Notes: generated by a model not told the origin, from the sequence alone. DNA of 45,633 nucleotides from a virus (IMGVR_UViG_3300013307_000010:1-45633); one strand, 5' to 3'; positions 1 through 6,465 are shown, counted from the first letter of the stretch. Program-made: numbers and translations.

Positions 1-123
1 TTGATTATGGATTGGTGCACGGCAGCAAAAGAGTCACTTGCAATAGCATTACTTATCCCAGCGTTTTTCGGGGTGATGTGCTTTGTATTGTGGGAGAACG
101 GTTTCAAGGTTCTTGGGTGGAAA
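1..123. repeat. Terminal direct repeat, left copy
   Basis: These 123 bases are identical to 45511-45633. An exact repeat of this length at the two contig ends is what an assembler leaves when it opens a circular or circularly permuted genome, so it is probably an assembly overlap and not a biological terminal repeat. It falls inside a coding region, which also argues against a true phage end. Unique length is 45510 bp. Confidence 0.9.
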
Positions 124-204
124 TATATCGCCAGGCTGACACTGGTTGCGGCTTTTTTTCCTTGGGTTTGGGAAGTAATTGACGCTTATAAGGCAATGAT
201 ATGA
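1..204 (+). CDS. C-terminal part of a small membrane protein (gene spans the contig junction)
   Basis: Frame 1 is open from base 1 to the stop at 202-204 and has no true start at the window edge. Joined through the terminal repeat it continues the frame that begins at 45325, giving about 129 residues. This part holds two hydrophobic stretches, roughly residues 10-30 and 42-58 of the 67 codons shown, so it is an inner-membrane domain. An internal ATG at base 7 (same as 45517), preceded by a G-rich Shine-Dalgarno-like run, could also start it separately. No family is recognised. Confidence 0.7.
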   Translation: MIMDWCTAAKESLAIALLIPAFFGVMCFVLWENGFKVLGWKYIARLTLVAAFFPWVWEVIDAYKAMI

Positions 205-296
205 AAACACAACAACTATGCAAAGGCGTGGCGCTGGTGGACGGGTCGTTAACGGTGGCGCTGTGGCTTATGAGCTTCGCGGGGTATATCCGATGA
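201..296 (+). CDS. Small membrane peptide, 31 aa
   Basis: The ATG overlaps the previous stop in an ATGA junction and the next gene starts inside its own stop, so the frame fits a tightly coupled operon. The product starts MKTQQLCKGV and its second half (about residues 16-29) is hydrophobic, consistent with one membrane segment. Function unknown. Its existence rests mainly on operon geometry. Confidence 0.5.
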   Translation: MKTQQLCKGVALVDGSLTVALWLMSFAGYIR

Positions 297-403
297 ACGA
301 AAAACTTAACTTTGAAGAAAAATGTGAAAGAGTCGCTGTCGTGTTTATAGGTGCGATGGTTGTTTTGGTGCTGGTGCTTTTGCTGACTGGATATAAACCA
401 TGA
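293..403 (+). CDS. Small single-pass membrane protein, 36 aa
   Basis: Starts at the ATGA overlap with the preceding gene, which is better placed than the upstream in-frame ATG at 218. The N-terminus MNEKLNFEEKCERV is charged, followed by a strong hydrophobic helix (about residues 14-32) and a short TGYKP tail. It is an early-operon membrane microprotein of unknown role and overlaps the next start by four bases. Confidence 0.6.
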   Translation: MNEKLNFEEKCERVAVVFIGAMVVLVLVLLLTGYKP

Positions 404-594
404 CAAGCAACGATGAGCTGGAGCGGCAGGAAGGAAAGCGAGATATTAGCCTGCGCAATGGGCTGGCTGAGCTATCGGAACATATTGACCGAATCGGAGG
501 TTATAACTTTGAGGCTTTGTGTGCAGAGCAGGAAGGGCGTTGTGGTCAATGCATCTGTAATCAGTGCGCCAAACAGGAGAGCAATGATGGTTAG
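400..594 (+). CDS. Hypothetical cysteine-containing protein, 64 aa
   Basis: Begins at an ATGA overlap. The N-terminal half is charged and helical. The C-terminal half has four cysteines in a CxxCxCxxC-like cluster (residues about 48-56, RCGQCICNQC), which suggests a small metal-binding knuckle. No homologue is recognised. The end overlaps the start of the next gene. Confidence 0.6.
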   Translation: MTSNDELERQEGKRDISLRNGLAELSEHIDRIGGYNFEALCAEQEGRCGQCICNQCAKQESNDG

Positions 595-886
595 CTGGAG
601 AGGAAATAGCCGAAGCCGATCGCAGGCGATACTCACTGAATACAAATGCGACCCCAAAGACCATAACACCAAATCCGTATATCTCCTTCGACACTCATCC
701 CGCATGCAGCAAACCACCCTTGAACAGTCATTGACTGTTGAGCGGGATAACTTTGGAGCGTTCAAGCCGACCATCCAGCTTGATGACTTTCCAAGAGGGT
801 TAAGCGACCGCGAGTCAATGCTGAAGTTGGCGGACTGGCTGCACCGATTGAGTGTTGCAATTGAAGATAACTGGAGTGAACCATGA
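584..886 (+). CDS. Hypothetical protein, about 100 aa
   Basis: Two adjacent ATGs (584 and 587) lie 5 and 8 bases after a GGAG at 575-578, so either may be used. The longer upstream extension of this frame to 413 would overlap the previous gene completely and is not preferred. The product is basic at the N-terminus (SWRGNSRSRSQ) and ends in an acidic helical segment. Not recognised; the stop overlaps the next ATG. Confidence 0.6.
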   Translation: MMVSWRGNSRSRSQAILTEYKCDPKDHNTKSVYLLRHSSRMQQTTLEQSLTVERDNFGAFKPTIQLDDFPRGLSDRESMLKLADWLHRLSVAIEDNWSEP

Positions 887-1029
887 CAGCTGAAACCAAC
901 CCAATTACCAGCACCTATTCCTGGTGCATCAAAATGCGCGACAACGCCAAAGACGGCGAGACAGCATATCACTATCAACAACTGGCGCAGCTATGGCGTC
1001 AGCGTGAAGGCGGGCCGTGTAATGATTAG
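883..1029 (+). CDS. Hypothetical protein, 48 aa
   Basis: Starts at an ATGA overlap with the upstream gene. The product begins MTAETNPITSTYSWCIKMRD and is hydrophilic with no membrane segment. It resembles short phage proteins that carry a ...YxxLxxLWRxRE... tail, but I assign no function. It overlaps the start of the next microprotein. Confidence 0.55.
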   Translation: MTAETNPITSTYSWCIKMRDNAKDGETAYHYQQLAQLWRQREGGPCND

Positions 1030-1105
1030 TATTGTCGGTGTTATAGTGATCGTGATTATTTTAATAATCGTTGGTACTTGTGTCTATTTTGGTGGTGACG
1101 TATAG
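1022..1105 (+). CDS. Single-pass membrane microprotein, 27 aa
   Basis: ATG at 1022 overlaps the end of the previous gene. The product is almost entirely one hydrophobic helix (starts MISIVGVIVIVIILIIVG) with a short polar tail ending GGDV. It resembles the other short transmembrane peptides of this early operon. Function unknown; a host-envelope effect is only a guess. Confidence 0.55.
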   Translation: MISIVGVIVIVIILIIVGTCVYFGGDV

Positions 1106-1116
1106 AGGGCCTTGCA

Positions 1117-1302
1117 ATGAGCGAGTGGATTAAGTGTACTGATATGCTGCCAGACACTGAAGGAGAGTTCATTGTGTATGAGACGCTTAACAACCGCGTA
1201 CAGCATGACTATTGGATGTAACCAGAGCCTGCTGAGGGATTCTGGAATCACTACGATATGAGCGTAACACACTGGCAACCTCTCCCCGAACCGCCAAAAT
1301 AA
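1117..1302 (+). pseudogene. DUF551 protein interrupted by an in-frame TAA
   Basis: The first 34 codons (MSEWIKCTDMLPDTEGEF...) match the DUF551 pattern of a small phage protein with an N-terminal W-I-x-C-x-x-x-x-P. The frame is stopped by TAA at 1219-1221. It then continues without another stop for 26 codons into the typical DUF551 ending, FW...VTHWQPLPEPPK, and stops at 1300-1302. Without the TAA it would be a normal 61-residue DUF551. It is a nonsense allele, a sequencing error, or less likely a readthrough gene. Confidence 0.75.
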
Positions 1303-1303
1303 C

Positions 1304-1331
1304 AAAAAGCCCCATTAAGGGGCTTTATTTT
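1304..1331. terminator. Bidirectional intrinsic terminator
   Basis: A perfect stem AAGCCCC/GGGGCTT with a short AT loop is flanked by A-rich bases on the left and TTTATTTT on the right. It sits between the convergent rightward early operon and the leftward lysis operon and can serve both. The end of the o-spanin gene lies inside it. Confidence 0.85.
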
Positions 1332-1551
1332 CATCTGAGCAAATCTTCTTCCACTGCTCGTTATGAGTGAGTATGTCGCGCTTGGTTTTCGGATCGAGCG
1401 TCAGGATATCCTGAGAGGTGAGGTAGATTGGCTTAACCCATGAGCAGGATTGCACCACTGGCCGCTCACTTTCTTTGCCACTCATTGCGCAACCTGTCAT
1501 CAACATCACTGTCACTAATACGGGACACATCCTGACGAATGCTCTCTGCAT
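1315..1551 (-). CDS. o-spanin (Rz1/LysC-like outer-membrane lipoprotein)
   Basis: The 78 residues begin with a hydrophobic signal and a lipobox ending LMTGC at about residues 17-21, so the mature protein would start at a lipidated Cys. The mature part (VVQSCSWVKP...ILTHNEQWKKIC) resembles the P2 LysC type of o-spanin, not proline-rich lambda Rz1. The gene starts inside the i-spanin gene in another frame, the usual Rz/Rz1 overlap. Together the pair fuses inner and outer membranes at the last lysis step. A second Met (residue 8) is an alternative start. Confidence 0.75.
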   Translation of the reverse strand: MQRAFVRMCPVLVTVMLMTGCAMSGKESERPVVQSCSWVKPIYLTSQDILTLDPKTKRDILTHNEQWKKICSDENKAP

Positions 1552-1750
1552 CGCTGTTTACCTTCTCTTGCGCCTCTGCAACGGCCTTAGCGCTCTCAAG
1601 CTTAACCTCTGCGGCCTTCACGTCGGCTTTCGCCTGTGTTTGCGCCGTAGCCACCTTTTTACCGCCAAACCATGCGGCCAGCAAAGCGACGATAACGCCA
1701 CCAATGCCGGCCAGCCATGACCAGCCACCGCTAAGGATTGTGTCTAACAT
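1466..1750 (-). CDS. i-spanin (Rz-like inner-membrane protein)
   Basis: 94 residues: an N-terminal membrane anchor (about residues 9-29) and then a long alanine/lysine/glutamate-rich periplasmic coiled coil ending in RLRNEWQRK, the typical layout of Rz-type i-spanins. It overlaps the holin gene upstream by 20 bases and holds the o-spanin start within its 3' part. That arrangement identifies it better than sequence similarity alone. Confidence 0.75.
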   Translation of the reverse strand: MLDTILSGGWSWLAGIGGVIVALLAAWFGGKKVATAQTQAKADVKAAEVKLESAKAVAEAQEKVNSDAESIRQDVSRISDSDVDDRLRNEWQRK

Positions 1751-2069
1751 TGTCAGCCTCGCGCTTCAGGTTCTTCTGACGGATGAACTGCGATACGACG
1801 CCCAGCGCGATCAGGATATAGCTGATGTACTGCGCGAAGTTAACCGGGAGCGCCTGCTTCATGTCTGGAGGTAACATAGCCCAGATTGTTACCAGGTTAT
1901 CAGGCGCAGATGCCAGCCATACGCCGATGATGGTTCCGATACTGGTAAGCCATACCGACCAGGCCTTGAAAAGCAGGCGGGTGTGCGCCACCCACTCAAT
2001 GGGTGTGAATTTACGCGCCAGCAAAGCCAGAACGATGATCACCGCTACCGCAATAAGAAACCAGATCAT
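1731..2069 (-). CDS. Holin-like membrane protein
   Basis: 112 residues with three hydrophobic segments (about 2-18, 38-54 and 80-97) separated by short polar loops, and a basic C-terminal tail (RQKNLKREAD). This is class I holin topology. The loop MLPPDMKQALP resembles phage holins of enterobacteria. It lies between lysozyme and spanin genes and overlaps both neighbours by a few bases, so its role is very likely to permeabilise the inner membrane and time lysis. Confidence 0.75.
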   Translation of the reverse strand: MIWFLIAVAVIIVLALLARKFTPIEWVAHTRLLFKAWSVWLTSIGTIIGVWLASAPDNLVTIWAMLPPDMKQALPVNFAQYISYILIALGVVSQFIRQKNLKREADNVRHNP

Positions 2070-2533
2070 AACAGCCCCTTATACGCATCATAGGTGCCAG
2101 TTCTCATGACTTCAGCGTGGCGCTTCGCGCGGTTCGGAACTTGACGTGCCCACAGGCTGTTAAGCATGCCTTCCGCGGCGCTTCCGAACTTACCCGCAGA
2201 AACCATTGCCAGCGTGTTCTTAAACCCAGCAAGACCGTTAACGCCCATATTGTAAGCCATGCTTGCCAGGATGTCGGCACGGGCGTCATTGCAAGCCTGT
2301 AGCGCAGAAGCAATGCCGGGTGACTTCAGCATGTTCTCGCGAGTGGATTTGACGAGACTGTCCAGCCAGGCGTCCGATGCTGCTTTGGGGATCGTAAACG
2401 TATAGTTGCTGAGTGCGGCACCTTTTGGGCCGATAAGGAATCCGGTTCCTACGGTGGGGTAGCCCTCAGAATCGATATAAGGACGGGCACGAAACCCTTC
2501 CTCATAGTTCAAAATCTCAATAATCTTGCTCAT
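2066..2533 (-). CDS. Endolysin, T4-type lysozyme (GH24 muramidase)
   Basis: 155 residues. The N-terminus carries the GH24 catalytic layout of T4 lysozyme: Glu12 in NYEEGF, Asp21 in PYIDSEG and Thr27 in YPTVGTG match T4 Glu11/Asp20/Thr26. No signal peptide or SAR anchor is evident at the N-terminus, so release depends on the adjacent holin. The length is close to that of T4 lysozyme. It cleaves the glycan strands of host peptidoglycan. Confidence 0.92.
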   Translation of the reverse strand: MSKIIEILNYEEGFRARPYIDSEGYPTVGTGFLIGPKGAALSNYTFTIPKAASDAWLDSLVKSTRENMLKSPGIASALQACNDARADILASMAYNMGVNGLAGFKNTLAMVSAGKFGSAAEGMLNSLWARQVPNRAKRHAEVMRTGTYDAYKGLL

Positions 2534-2856
2534 CTGCTGCCTTCTGATGATAGTTTGTCAATAACGGTGTCGGTCTTGTCGCCAAGCGTCACCAGCCTTG
2601 CTGACAGTTTATCATTGTTTGTGAGGCACTGAGCAAGAATTGTCTTACGCGCCTCGCTGGCTTCCATGTAGGCGCGTTCCTGTTCGGCAATGACGTGCTT
2701 AGCCTGGCTGGCGGCGTACCAGTTTCCGATAAGGTATCCGATAAGGATGCAGCAACCCACAACCGCCATGATGAGCGCCCAGAACTTCCGGGTGCGCCAG
2801 AAGCTTTTGGCTGCAACAGTCACCGCGCCATCGTGCGCGTTAGGTTCGGTGTTCAT
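2530..2856 (-). CDS. Membrane-anchored coiled-coil protein of the lysis cassette
   Basis: Start chosen at MNTEPN, preceded by AGGAG eight bases upstream; a longer in-frame start at 2892 would overlap the upstream gene. The 108 residues have one membrane helix (about residues 24-46) followed by a helical periplasmic tail. It overlaps the lysozyme gene in an ATGA junction. The architecture is i-spanin-like, but a better i-spanin/o-spanin pair lies downstream, so this may be an accessory holin or antiholin component. Not firmly assigned. Confidence 0.6.
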   Translation of the reverse strand: MNTEPNAHDGAVTVAAKSFWRTRKFWALIMAVVGCCILIGYLIGNWYAASQAKHVIAEQERAYMEASEARKTILAQCLTNNDKLSARLVTLGDKTDTVIDKLSSEGSR

Positions 2857-3199
2857 TTCGCATACTCCTGATCGTGTCGCGCAATGAGACAACCTCCATC
2901 CGCATCTCTTCCATCTGGGTTGTCATGAATTGCATTTTTTCAAGCGCTGAATTAAGCTTTGACTCGAAGGTGAATTTTTCATGCATCAGGCGAGAGTTGT
3001 CATCGCGCAGGCGGTTATTTTCAACGCGAAGTTCTTTGTTGTCCTCCTGCAACTCGTTAAGCATGTTAACCGTCGCCTGAGATGTTGCCGAATCAGTCCG
3101 TGTAGTCAGGTACTGATTGTAAAGCTTCATCAGGAAAGCAGCGCCAACCGCGCCAAAACCGCCTACTCCCGCCAGGGTGCCCAGATCATTAGGATCCAT
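2840..3199 (-). CDS. Membrane-anchored coiled-coil protein, first gene of the lysis operon
   Basis: Start chosen at MDPNDLG, with AGGTGG at proper spacing. The upstream in-frame ATG at 3232 has no such site. 119 residues: a short glycine-rich hydrophobic segment (about residues 7-24), then a strong heptad-rich coiled coil with many E/R/N residues to the C-terminus. It resembles the small membrane proteins that often precede phage endolysins. Specific function unknown. Confidence 0.6.
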   Translation of the reverse strand: MDPNDLGTLAGVGGFGAVGAAFLMKLYNQYLTTRTDSATSQATVNMLNELQEDNKELRVENNRLRDDNSRLMHEKFTFESKLNSALEKMQFMTTQMEEMRMEVVSLRDTIRSMRNEHRT

Positions 3200-3263
3200 A
3201 ATCGCCACCTTTGTTGCATTGCTCACAGGCACGCTCCGTTTTAAATGCCATAGTATCCTGCAT
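3189..3263 (-). CDS. Possible 24-aa CxxC peptide
   Basis: A short frame with AAGGG 8-9 bases before the ATG; its end overlaps the start of the next gene by 11 bases. The product contains ACEQC, a CxxC pair. It could be a leader or a degraded Com-like zinc-finger peptide that couples translation to the lysis genes, or chance. Support is only ribosome-site geometry. Confidence 0.3.
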   Translation of the reverse strand: MQDTMAFKTERACEQCNKGGDYGS

Positions 3264-3288
3264 TAGTATCACCCTTCAGCATGAATTA

Positions 3289-3330
3289 AGTATAGGAAGT
3301 ATCCTACTGTACACATGATAAGCATGATAA
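3289..3330 (-). promoter_or_regulatory. Candidate late (lysis) promoter with direct repeats
   Basis: Read leftward there is a good -10 box TATACT (3294-3289) with no recognisable -35. Just upstream are two direct repeats TTATCATG (3330-3323 and 3321-3314), nine bases apart. A -10 box without a -35 plus repeats suggests an activator-dependent promoter for the lysis operon. The sequence at and after the -10 (TATACTTAATTCA) is nearly repeated ahead of the terminase genes. Confidence 0.4.
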
Positions 3331-3341
3331 CGGCACTGGCG

Positions 3342-3371
3342 GGAAATAAAAAGCCCGCATTGCGCGGGCGA
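3342..3371 (-). terminator. Intrinsic terminator before the lysis operon
   Basis: On the minus strand a GCCCGC/GCGGGC stem with a small loop is followed by TTTTTATTT. It closes the transcript carrying the 3375-3623 gene and separates it from the lysis promoter region. Confidence 0.8.
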
Positions 3372-3374
3372 TAG

Positions 3375-3623
3375 TTATTTAGGAGTGTAAAACGTTAGCT
3401 GGATTGTACCTTGCCCCCTCGCGTAGACTTTTTCCGTTGTAGCAGGGAAGTTTCCACTTGAAGATAAAGGAATACCACTTACTGATGTCGATGGGGTTGC
3501 AGTTTCAAAGGTTATCTCGCATGAGGCGAAACCAAATCCGCTGCGTTTTTTGGTTATCAGCAGTGATCTGGTGCCGTCACTTATTTGCTGCCATGTACCG
3601 CTTAGCGTTACGTCTGTAGACAT
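3375..3623 (-). CDS. Hypothetical small virion-type beta protein, 82 aa
   Basis: The sequence MSTDVTLSGTWQQISDGT... is rich in S/T/G and alternating hydrophobics, typical of a small beta-sandwich found near phage decoration proteins. It lacks signal or membrane segments. AAGGG precedes the ATG. It follows the Ig-like gene and precedes a terminator. Probably structural; no family can be named with confidence. Confidence 0.65.
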   Translation of the reverse strand: MSTDVTLSGTWQQISDGTRSLLITKKRSGFGFASCEITFETATPSTSVSGIPLSSSGNFPATTEKVYARGQGTIQLTFYTPK

Positions 3624-3633
3624 TTTTTTACCC

Positions 3634-4317
3634 TTATACTGGAGTGATTTCGACTGTAGATTTAAGGTTGTTCCAGGTGGTAGTAAGCGTTGCCTTTCCC
3701 GGCTTTAAAGCGACTATCCTGACTGTCCTGCCAGAAGTAGTTCCTACCTGAACAACAGCGCTGTCTGATGAAAGGCCTGCAATACCATTAGCCACACCCT
3801 GATTTGTTGCCGATGAAACATTAGCTCGTTTGCGCAAGAATCCGCTAATCGGGATTGATGTGGTCGTTGATGCAGGAACGGTAAGCATTGTGTATTTTGT
3901 GGGGTCTATTGCATCACGTTTAACTGCTGACGCACCTGTGCCGGCATTGTCATTATCATTTTGCAGGTAAAGAACTGTGTCCTGCGCGACGACTTCATTA
4001 GAGTATGCAGGCAGGCTGTTACCATTAACCGCCATAAGACGGTAGGTTCCATCATCTGCCGCGCTGCCTGATGGAATGGTATAGACAATACTTTTACCTG
4101 TAGTATCAGACCAGCTACCATCTGCGTTCTTTTTTTGCCATGTAAGGGATGAATATCCGGTTACGCTGGCTGATTTTATCTCAAGCTTACCACCCTGCTG
4201 AAAGTAAGACAGTGAGTCTGGTTGGGAAGTAAATACGGGAGAGTTCGCAACCGGAATTTTCCCTCTTTTGTTAAGGTTTATGGAGCCGGGAAGGCCGTAC
4301 ATGGTAAGATCGAGCAT
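3634..4317 (-). CDS. Ig-like domain protein, probable virion decoration or adhesion protein
   Basis: Start chosen at MLDLTMYG, with AGGGGG just upstream; the open frame extends to 4464 but that part crosses a terminator. 227 residues: an immunoglobulin-like domain (about 25-100, with an SLTWQKKNADG... core and DDGTYRL near the second cysteine position) and a C-terminal BIG2-like domain (about 150-227, ending KPGKATLTTTWNNLKSTVEI). Such domains decorate phage heads, tails or fibres and bind cell-surface glycans weakly. Attachment site unknown. Confidence 0.7.
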   Translation of the reverse strand: MLDLTMYGLPGSINLNKRGKIPVANSPVFTSQPDSLSYFQQGGKLEIKSASVTGYSSLTWQKKNADGSWSDTTGKSIVYTIPSGSAADDGTYRLMAVNGNSLPAYSNEVVAQDTVLYLQNDNDNAGTGASAVKRDAIDPTKYTMLTVPASTTTSIPISGFLRKRANVSSATNQGVANGIAGLSSDSAVVQVGTTSGRTVRIVALKPGKATLTTTWNNLKSTVEITPV

Positions 4318-4365
4318 GGTGCCCCCTGATAATAACGTATTGCAACATTCTATCGGTGATAACAC

Positions 4366-4394
4366 GCAAAAGAAAGCCCGCACGAGGCGGGCAT
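4366..4394 (-). terminator. Intrinsic terminator ending the leftward early region
   Basis: Minus-strand stem GCCCGCC...GGCGGGC-type (4376-4392) is followed by TTTCTTTT. It lies immediately after the stop of the 4397-4648 gene and ends the long early leftward transcript before the virion-type genes. Confidence 0.8.
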
Positions 4395-4396
4395 GG

Positions 4397-4648
4397 TTAC
4401 TTGAGGCGGGATTTTGTTTTTGACTGCTTAATGACATCAGCAGTCGTCTCATCGCTTCGTGCATGTACCGCTATACGCTCTCTATCTGGTGATAACTCCT
4501 TAAGCACTGACACATTCCCTTCACTATGGACTTCAATGTCCTTGATGGCATCTTTGCCAAAAGCTTTGACGATCGCGCTGATGCCCTCCGTTAACCCAGT
4601 TTCGTCTGCGTGCTGGCGGACGGCGGCGGGGCCGTAGTTGATATTCAT
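4397..4648 (-). CDS. Hypothetical protein, 83 aa
   Basis: The ATG at 4648 overlaps the previous stop (ATGA), so translation is probably coupled; a TTG 12 bases upstream is an alternative. The product (MNINYGPAAVRQHADE...) is soluble, mixed charge, with a basic C-terminus (KQSKTKSRLK). Unrecognised. Last gene before the terminator. Confidence 0.6.
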   Translation of the reverse strand: MNINYGPAAVRQHADETGLTEGISAIVKAFGKDAIKDIEVHSEGNVSVLKELSPDRERIAVHARSDETTADVIKQSKTKSRLK

Positions 4649-4833
4649 CCCTTTTGCCAACGCATAGCCGCCAGCAAATCTTTCTGCGGGATCTGCATCA
4701 ACGCATCTCTCTGACTTTTCGTTAATCTCGTCATGCCAGAGAAAACAACCTGTCCGTGTTGATTTTTATAGGCGACCACACCCTGGCCGTGCATCATGTT
4801 AAGTATTGATAATACGTTGTGTAAGTTATTCAT
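4645..4833 (-). CDS. Hypothetical protein, 62 aa
   Basis: The ATG at 4833 shares a base with the upstream stop (TGATG), a coupled junction. The sequence MNNLHNVLSILNMMHGQGVV... is soluble; the middle reads as a short beta hairpin (GVVAYKNQHGQVVFSG) followed by a helix. It resembles small phage early proteins but no function is assigned. Confidence 0.6.
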   Translation of the reverse strand: MNNLHNVLSILNMMHGQGVVAYKNQHGQVVFSGMTRLTKSQRDALMQIPQKDLLAAMRWQKG

Positions 4834-5117
4834 CAAAATTTACTCCAAAATCCTTCATTCTTCCCTTCAACCTGCATAGCGCCAGCCATCCAGAAGTTAG
4901 CCTCATTGAAAGCACGCTCTGCTTTCTGATCCTGACCAAGCCAAGAGAAGATAACAGCACGACTTGCCATGCGACGTGCTTCGTTCATGCTCTTAACATC
5001 TACTGCGTATTCTTCACGATTGTAACGGACTGCAAGCTGCTCGTGAGATGCTGTTGTCGGGTATAGTGATTTAGGCTCAGCCCAGTATTTTTCGCGAAGT
5101 TGGTTAATTTTCAGCAT
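4833..5117 (-). CDS. Hypothetical protein, 94 aa
   Basis: Preceded by AAGGAAATCAAA and an upstream hairpin. The product begins MLKINQLREKYWAEPKSL and is largely helical with many A/E/R residues (MNEARRMASRAVIFSW). No motif is recognised. First of three overlapping short genes. Confidence 0.65.
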   Translation of the reverse strand: MLKINQLREKYWAEPKSLYPTTASHEQLAVRYNREEYAVDVKSMNEARRMASRAVIFSWLGQDQKAERAFNEANFWMAGAMQVEGKNEGFWSKF

Positions 5118-5130
5118 TTTGATTTCCTTA

Positions 5131-5155
5131 GTGACGCCCGGAGAACCGGGCGTGG
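5131..5155 (-). other. Intergenic hairpin
   Basis: A GC-rich inverted repeat (CGCCCGG/CCGGGCG) lies in the 41-base gap between two genes. It lacks a T tract, so it is more likely an mRNA-processing or stabilising hairpin than a terminator. Confidence 0.5.
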
Positions 5156-5158
5156 TTG

Positions 5159-5482
5159 TTATGCTTTGGTGATGTAGTTAAGTGCGCCTGTTTTGCCTGA
5201 TGCGCGCACATATTCTTCATATTTCGGGTTGATTGCGTCTTTGAACGCCGCTGCCATCGGTTTCAGCAGTTCATACATTACAGCAGCGAATGTGGCGCGT
5301 TGGTCAGCGTTGAACGCCAGAACTTCTGCGGTCATCTGCTGGCCTTTGTTGAAGTAAGCCAAGATTTCTTCGTGAACAATCGCCATCACTTCAGCGTCAT
5401 TCATTTCCGGTGTAACGCGAACTTTCACGGATTCAACGATGTAAGGTGCGATTTTTTTAAACTGGTTCATGATGTCTTTCAT
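5159..5482 (-). CDS. Hypothetical helical protein, 107 aa
   Basis: Start chosen at MKDIMNQF because GAGG lies eight bases upstream; earlier in-frame ATGs at 5509 and 5500 have weaker sites. The product is helix-rich with lysines throughout and no cysteine. Unrecognised. It is the first gene after promoter P1 (5530-5574), so it is probably expressed early. Confidence 0.65.
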   Translation of the reverse strand: MKDIMNQFKKIAPYIVESVKVRVTPEMNDAEVMAIVHEEILAYFNKGQQMTAEVLAFNADQRATFAAVMYELLKPMAAAFKDAINPKYEEYVRASGKTGALNYITKA

Positions 5483-5529
5483 TTTGTTCGCCTCATTCAT
5501 TCGCGGCACCGCGCCGCTCTATGGATACA

Positions 5530-5574
5530 AATATACCCGCACACGGCGGGTATTGTTTTGCAAAAAGTGCTATT
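5530..5574 (-). promoter_or_regulatory. Early promoter P1 with shared operator motif
   Basis: Minus strand: AGCACTTTTTGC, then AAAACAA, a 17-base spacer and -10 TATATT (5535-5530). The first base of AGCAC is exactly 36 bp from the -10. The spacer holds a hairpin (CCCGC/GCGGG). The TAG stop of the upstream gene is embedded in the motif. Nearly identical to P2. Confidence 0.75.
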
Positions 5575-6424
5575 GAGCCTGACAGACCGAGCACCCGCCT
5601 TCCCCCCGAACCAGACCCTGTTCAACGTACTCAGCGATCTTTTGATCAATGGTCTTGCTACGGCAAAGCCCGCGCGTAGTGCTTTCAGGTGTCATCTTCG
5701 TAAGCTGGTAATTAGCCTCCAGATTCTTGATGCGCGCGAACTCATCAGGGTATATGACCTTAACCATGTGAAGTTCTTTTCCGCTCATGTGAGGGCAGCA
5801 GTAGCAGCTGCTCTTCCCTGGATAGTACAGTCCCACCTCATCAACCTGTACAGACTCTTGCTCGCCTATCTTCCAGTCAACCAGCGGGAACACCTGCAAC
5901 CATTTATGCTCAGGCTTCCAACCTTTGATGCGGTGGTCTTCGTCAGCGTTGATTCCCACGATACGCAGTATGGTTCCGGTATGGCTATCGAGAGGCTTAC
6001 CCTTCCCATTGACTCCCCACGCTTCCCAGCACTTGGGGTGGTTGTTGAAGTACTTGTCAGCCGTTTCTACCTTGAATCGTAGCGAGCAGGACTTGCTGCC
6101 GAAAGCCGCCGAAGGGAGATCATTGGCACTCTCAGCGGTTCCTATGACACTCAGAGGGTTGCCGTCCTTATCGAACTTGTGCAGCACGACAACATTTGAC
6201 CAATTGCGATCGACGCACCACTTCTTCAGATGCTCGATGAACTCGTAGGTATGAGGAAACTCAGAACCGGTATCGCAGAACACGATCTCGTCTGGCTCGT
6301 AGCCGCGGGCATGCAGCTCAGCAATAACCATTGCGGTGTCGTCACCCATGCCGCCCATAACCACCCGGAAAGATGTTTCTGCCCATGCAGTGTCGAAATC
6401 GGGACGTTCGGTAAATTTAATCAT
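5570..6424 (-). CDS. PAPS reductase / PP-loop family protein
   Basis: Start chosen at MIKFTERPDFD, with GGAGA upstream; the open frame reaches 6499 but runs through the promoter. 284 residues of the adenine-nucleotide alpha-hydrolase-like (PP-loop) superfamily: VVMGGMGDDTAM takes the place of the usual SGGKDS loop and is followed by EIVFCDTGSEFPHTYEF, typical of phage PAPS-reductase-like proteins. Cysteines SKSCS, SCYCCPHM, GLCRS and GGCSVC suggest metal or Fe-S binding. The role in infection is unknown; nucleic-acid modification or nucleotide chemistry is more plausible than sulfate assimilation. Confidence 0.75.
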   Translation of the reverse strand: MIKFTERPDFDTAWAETSFRVVMGGMGDDTAMVIAELHARGYEPDEIVFCDTGSEFPHTYEFIEHLKKWCVDRNWSNVVVLHKFDKDGNPLSVIGTAESANDLPSAAFGSKSCSLRFKVETADKYFNNHPKCWEAWGVNGKGKPLDSHTGTILRIVGINADEDHRIKGWKPEHKWLQVFPLVDWKIGEQESVQVDEVGLYYPGKSSCYCCPHMSGKELHMVKVIYPDEFARIKNLEANYQLTKMTPESTTRGLCRSKTIDQKIAEYVEQGLVRGEGGCSVCQAQ

Positions 6425-6465
6425 TTTTATTCTCCAGGTTAGCGGCCCTGTGCCGCGCTGATAAA

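Noticed and set aside
472-981. Minus-strand 169-codon frame
   Set aside because: Antisense to three coupled small genes with matching overlaps; no ribosome site.
5300-6082. Long plus-strand open frame of 260 codons
   Set aside because: It lies antisense to the PAPS-reductase-like gene and the 107-aa gene and crosses promoter P1. No ribosome site, and composition unlike phage genes; a shadow frame.
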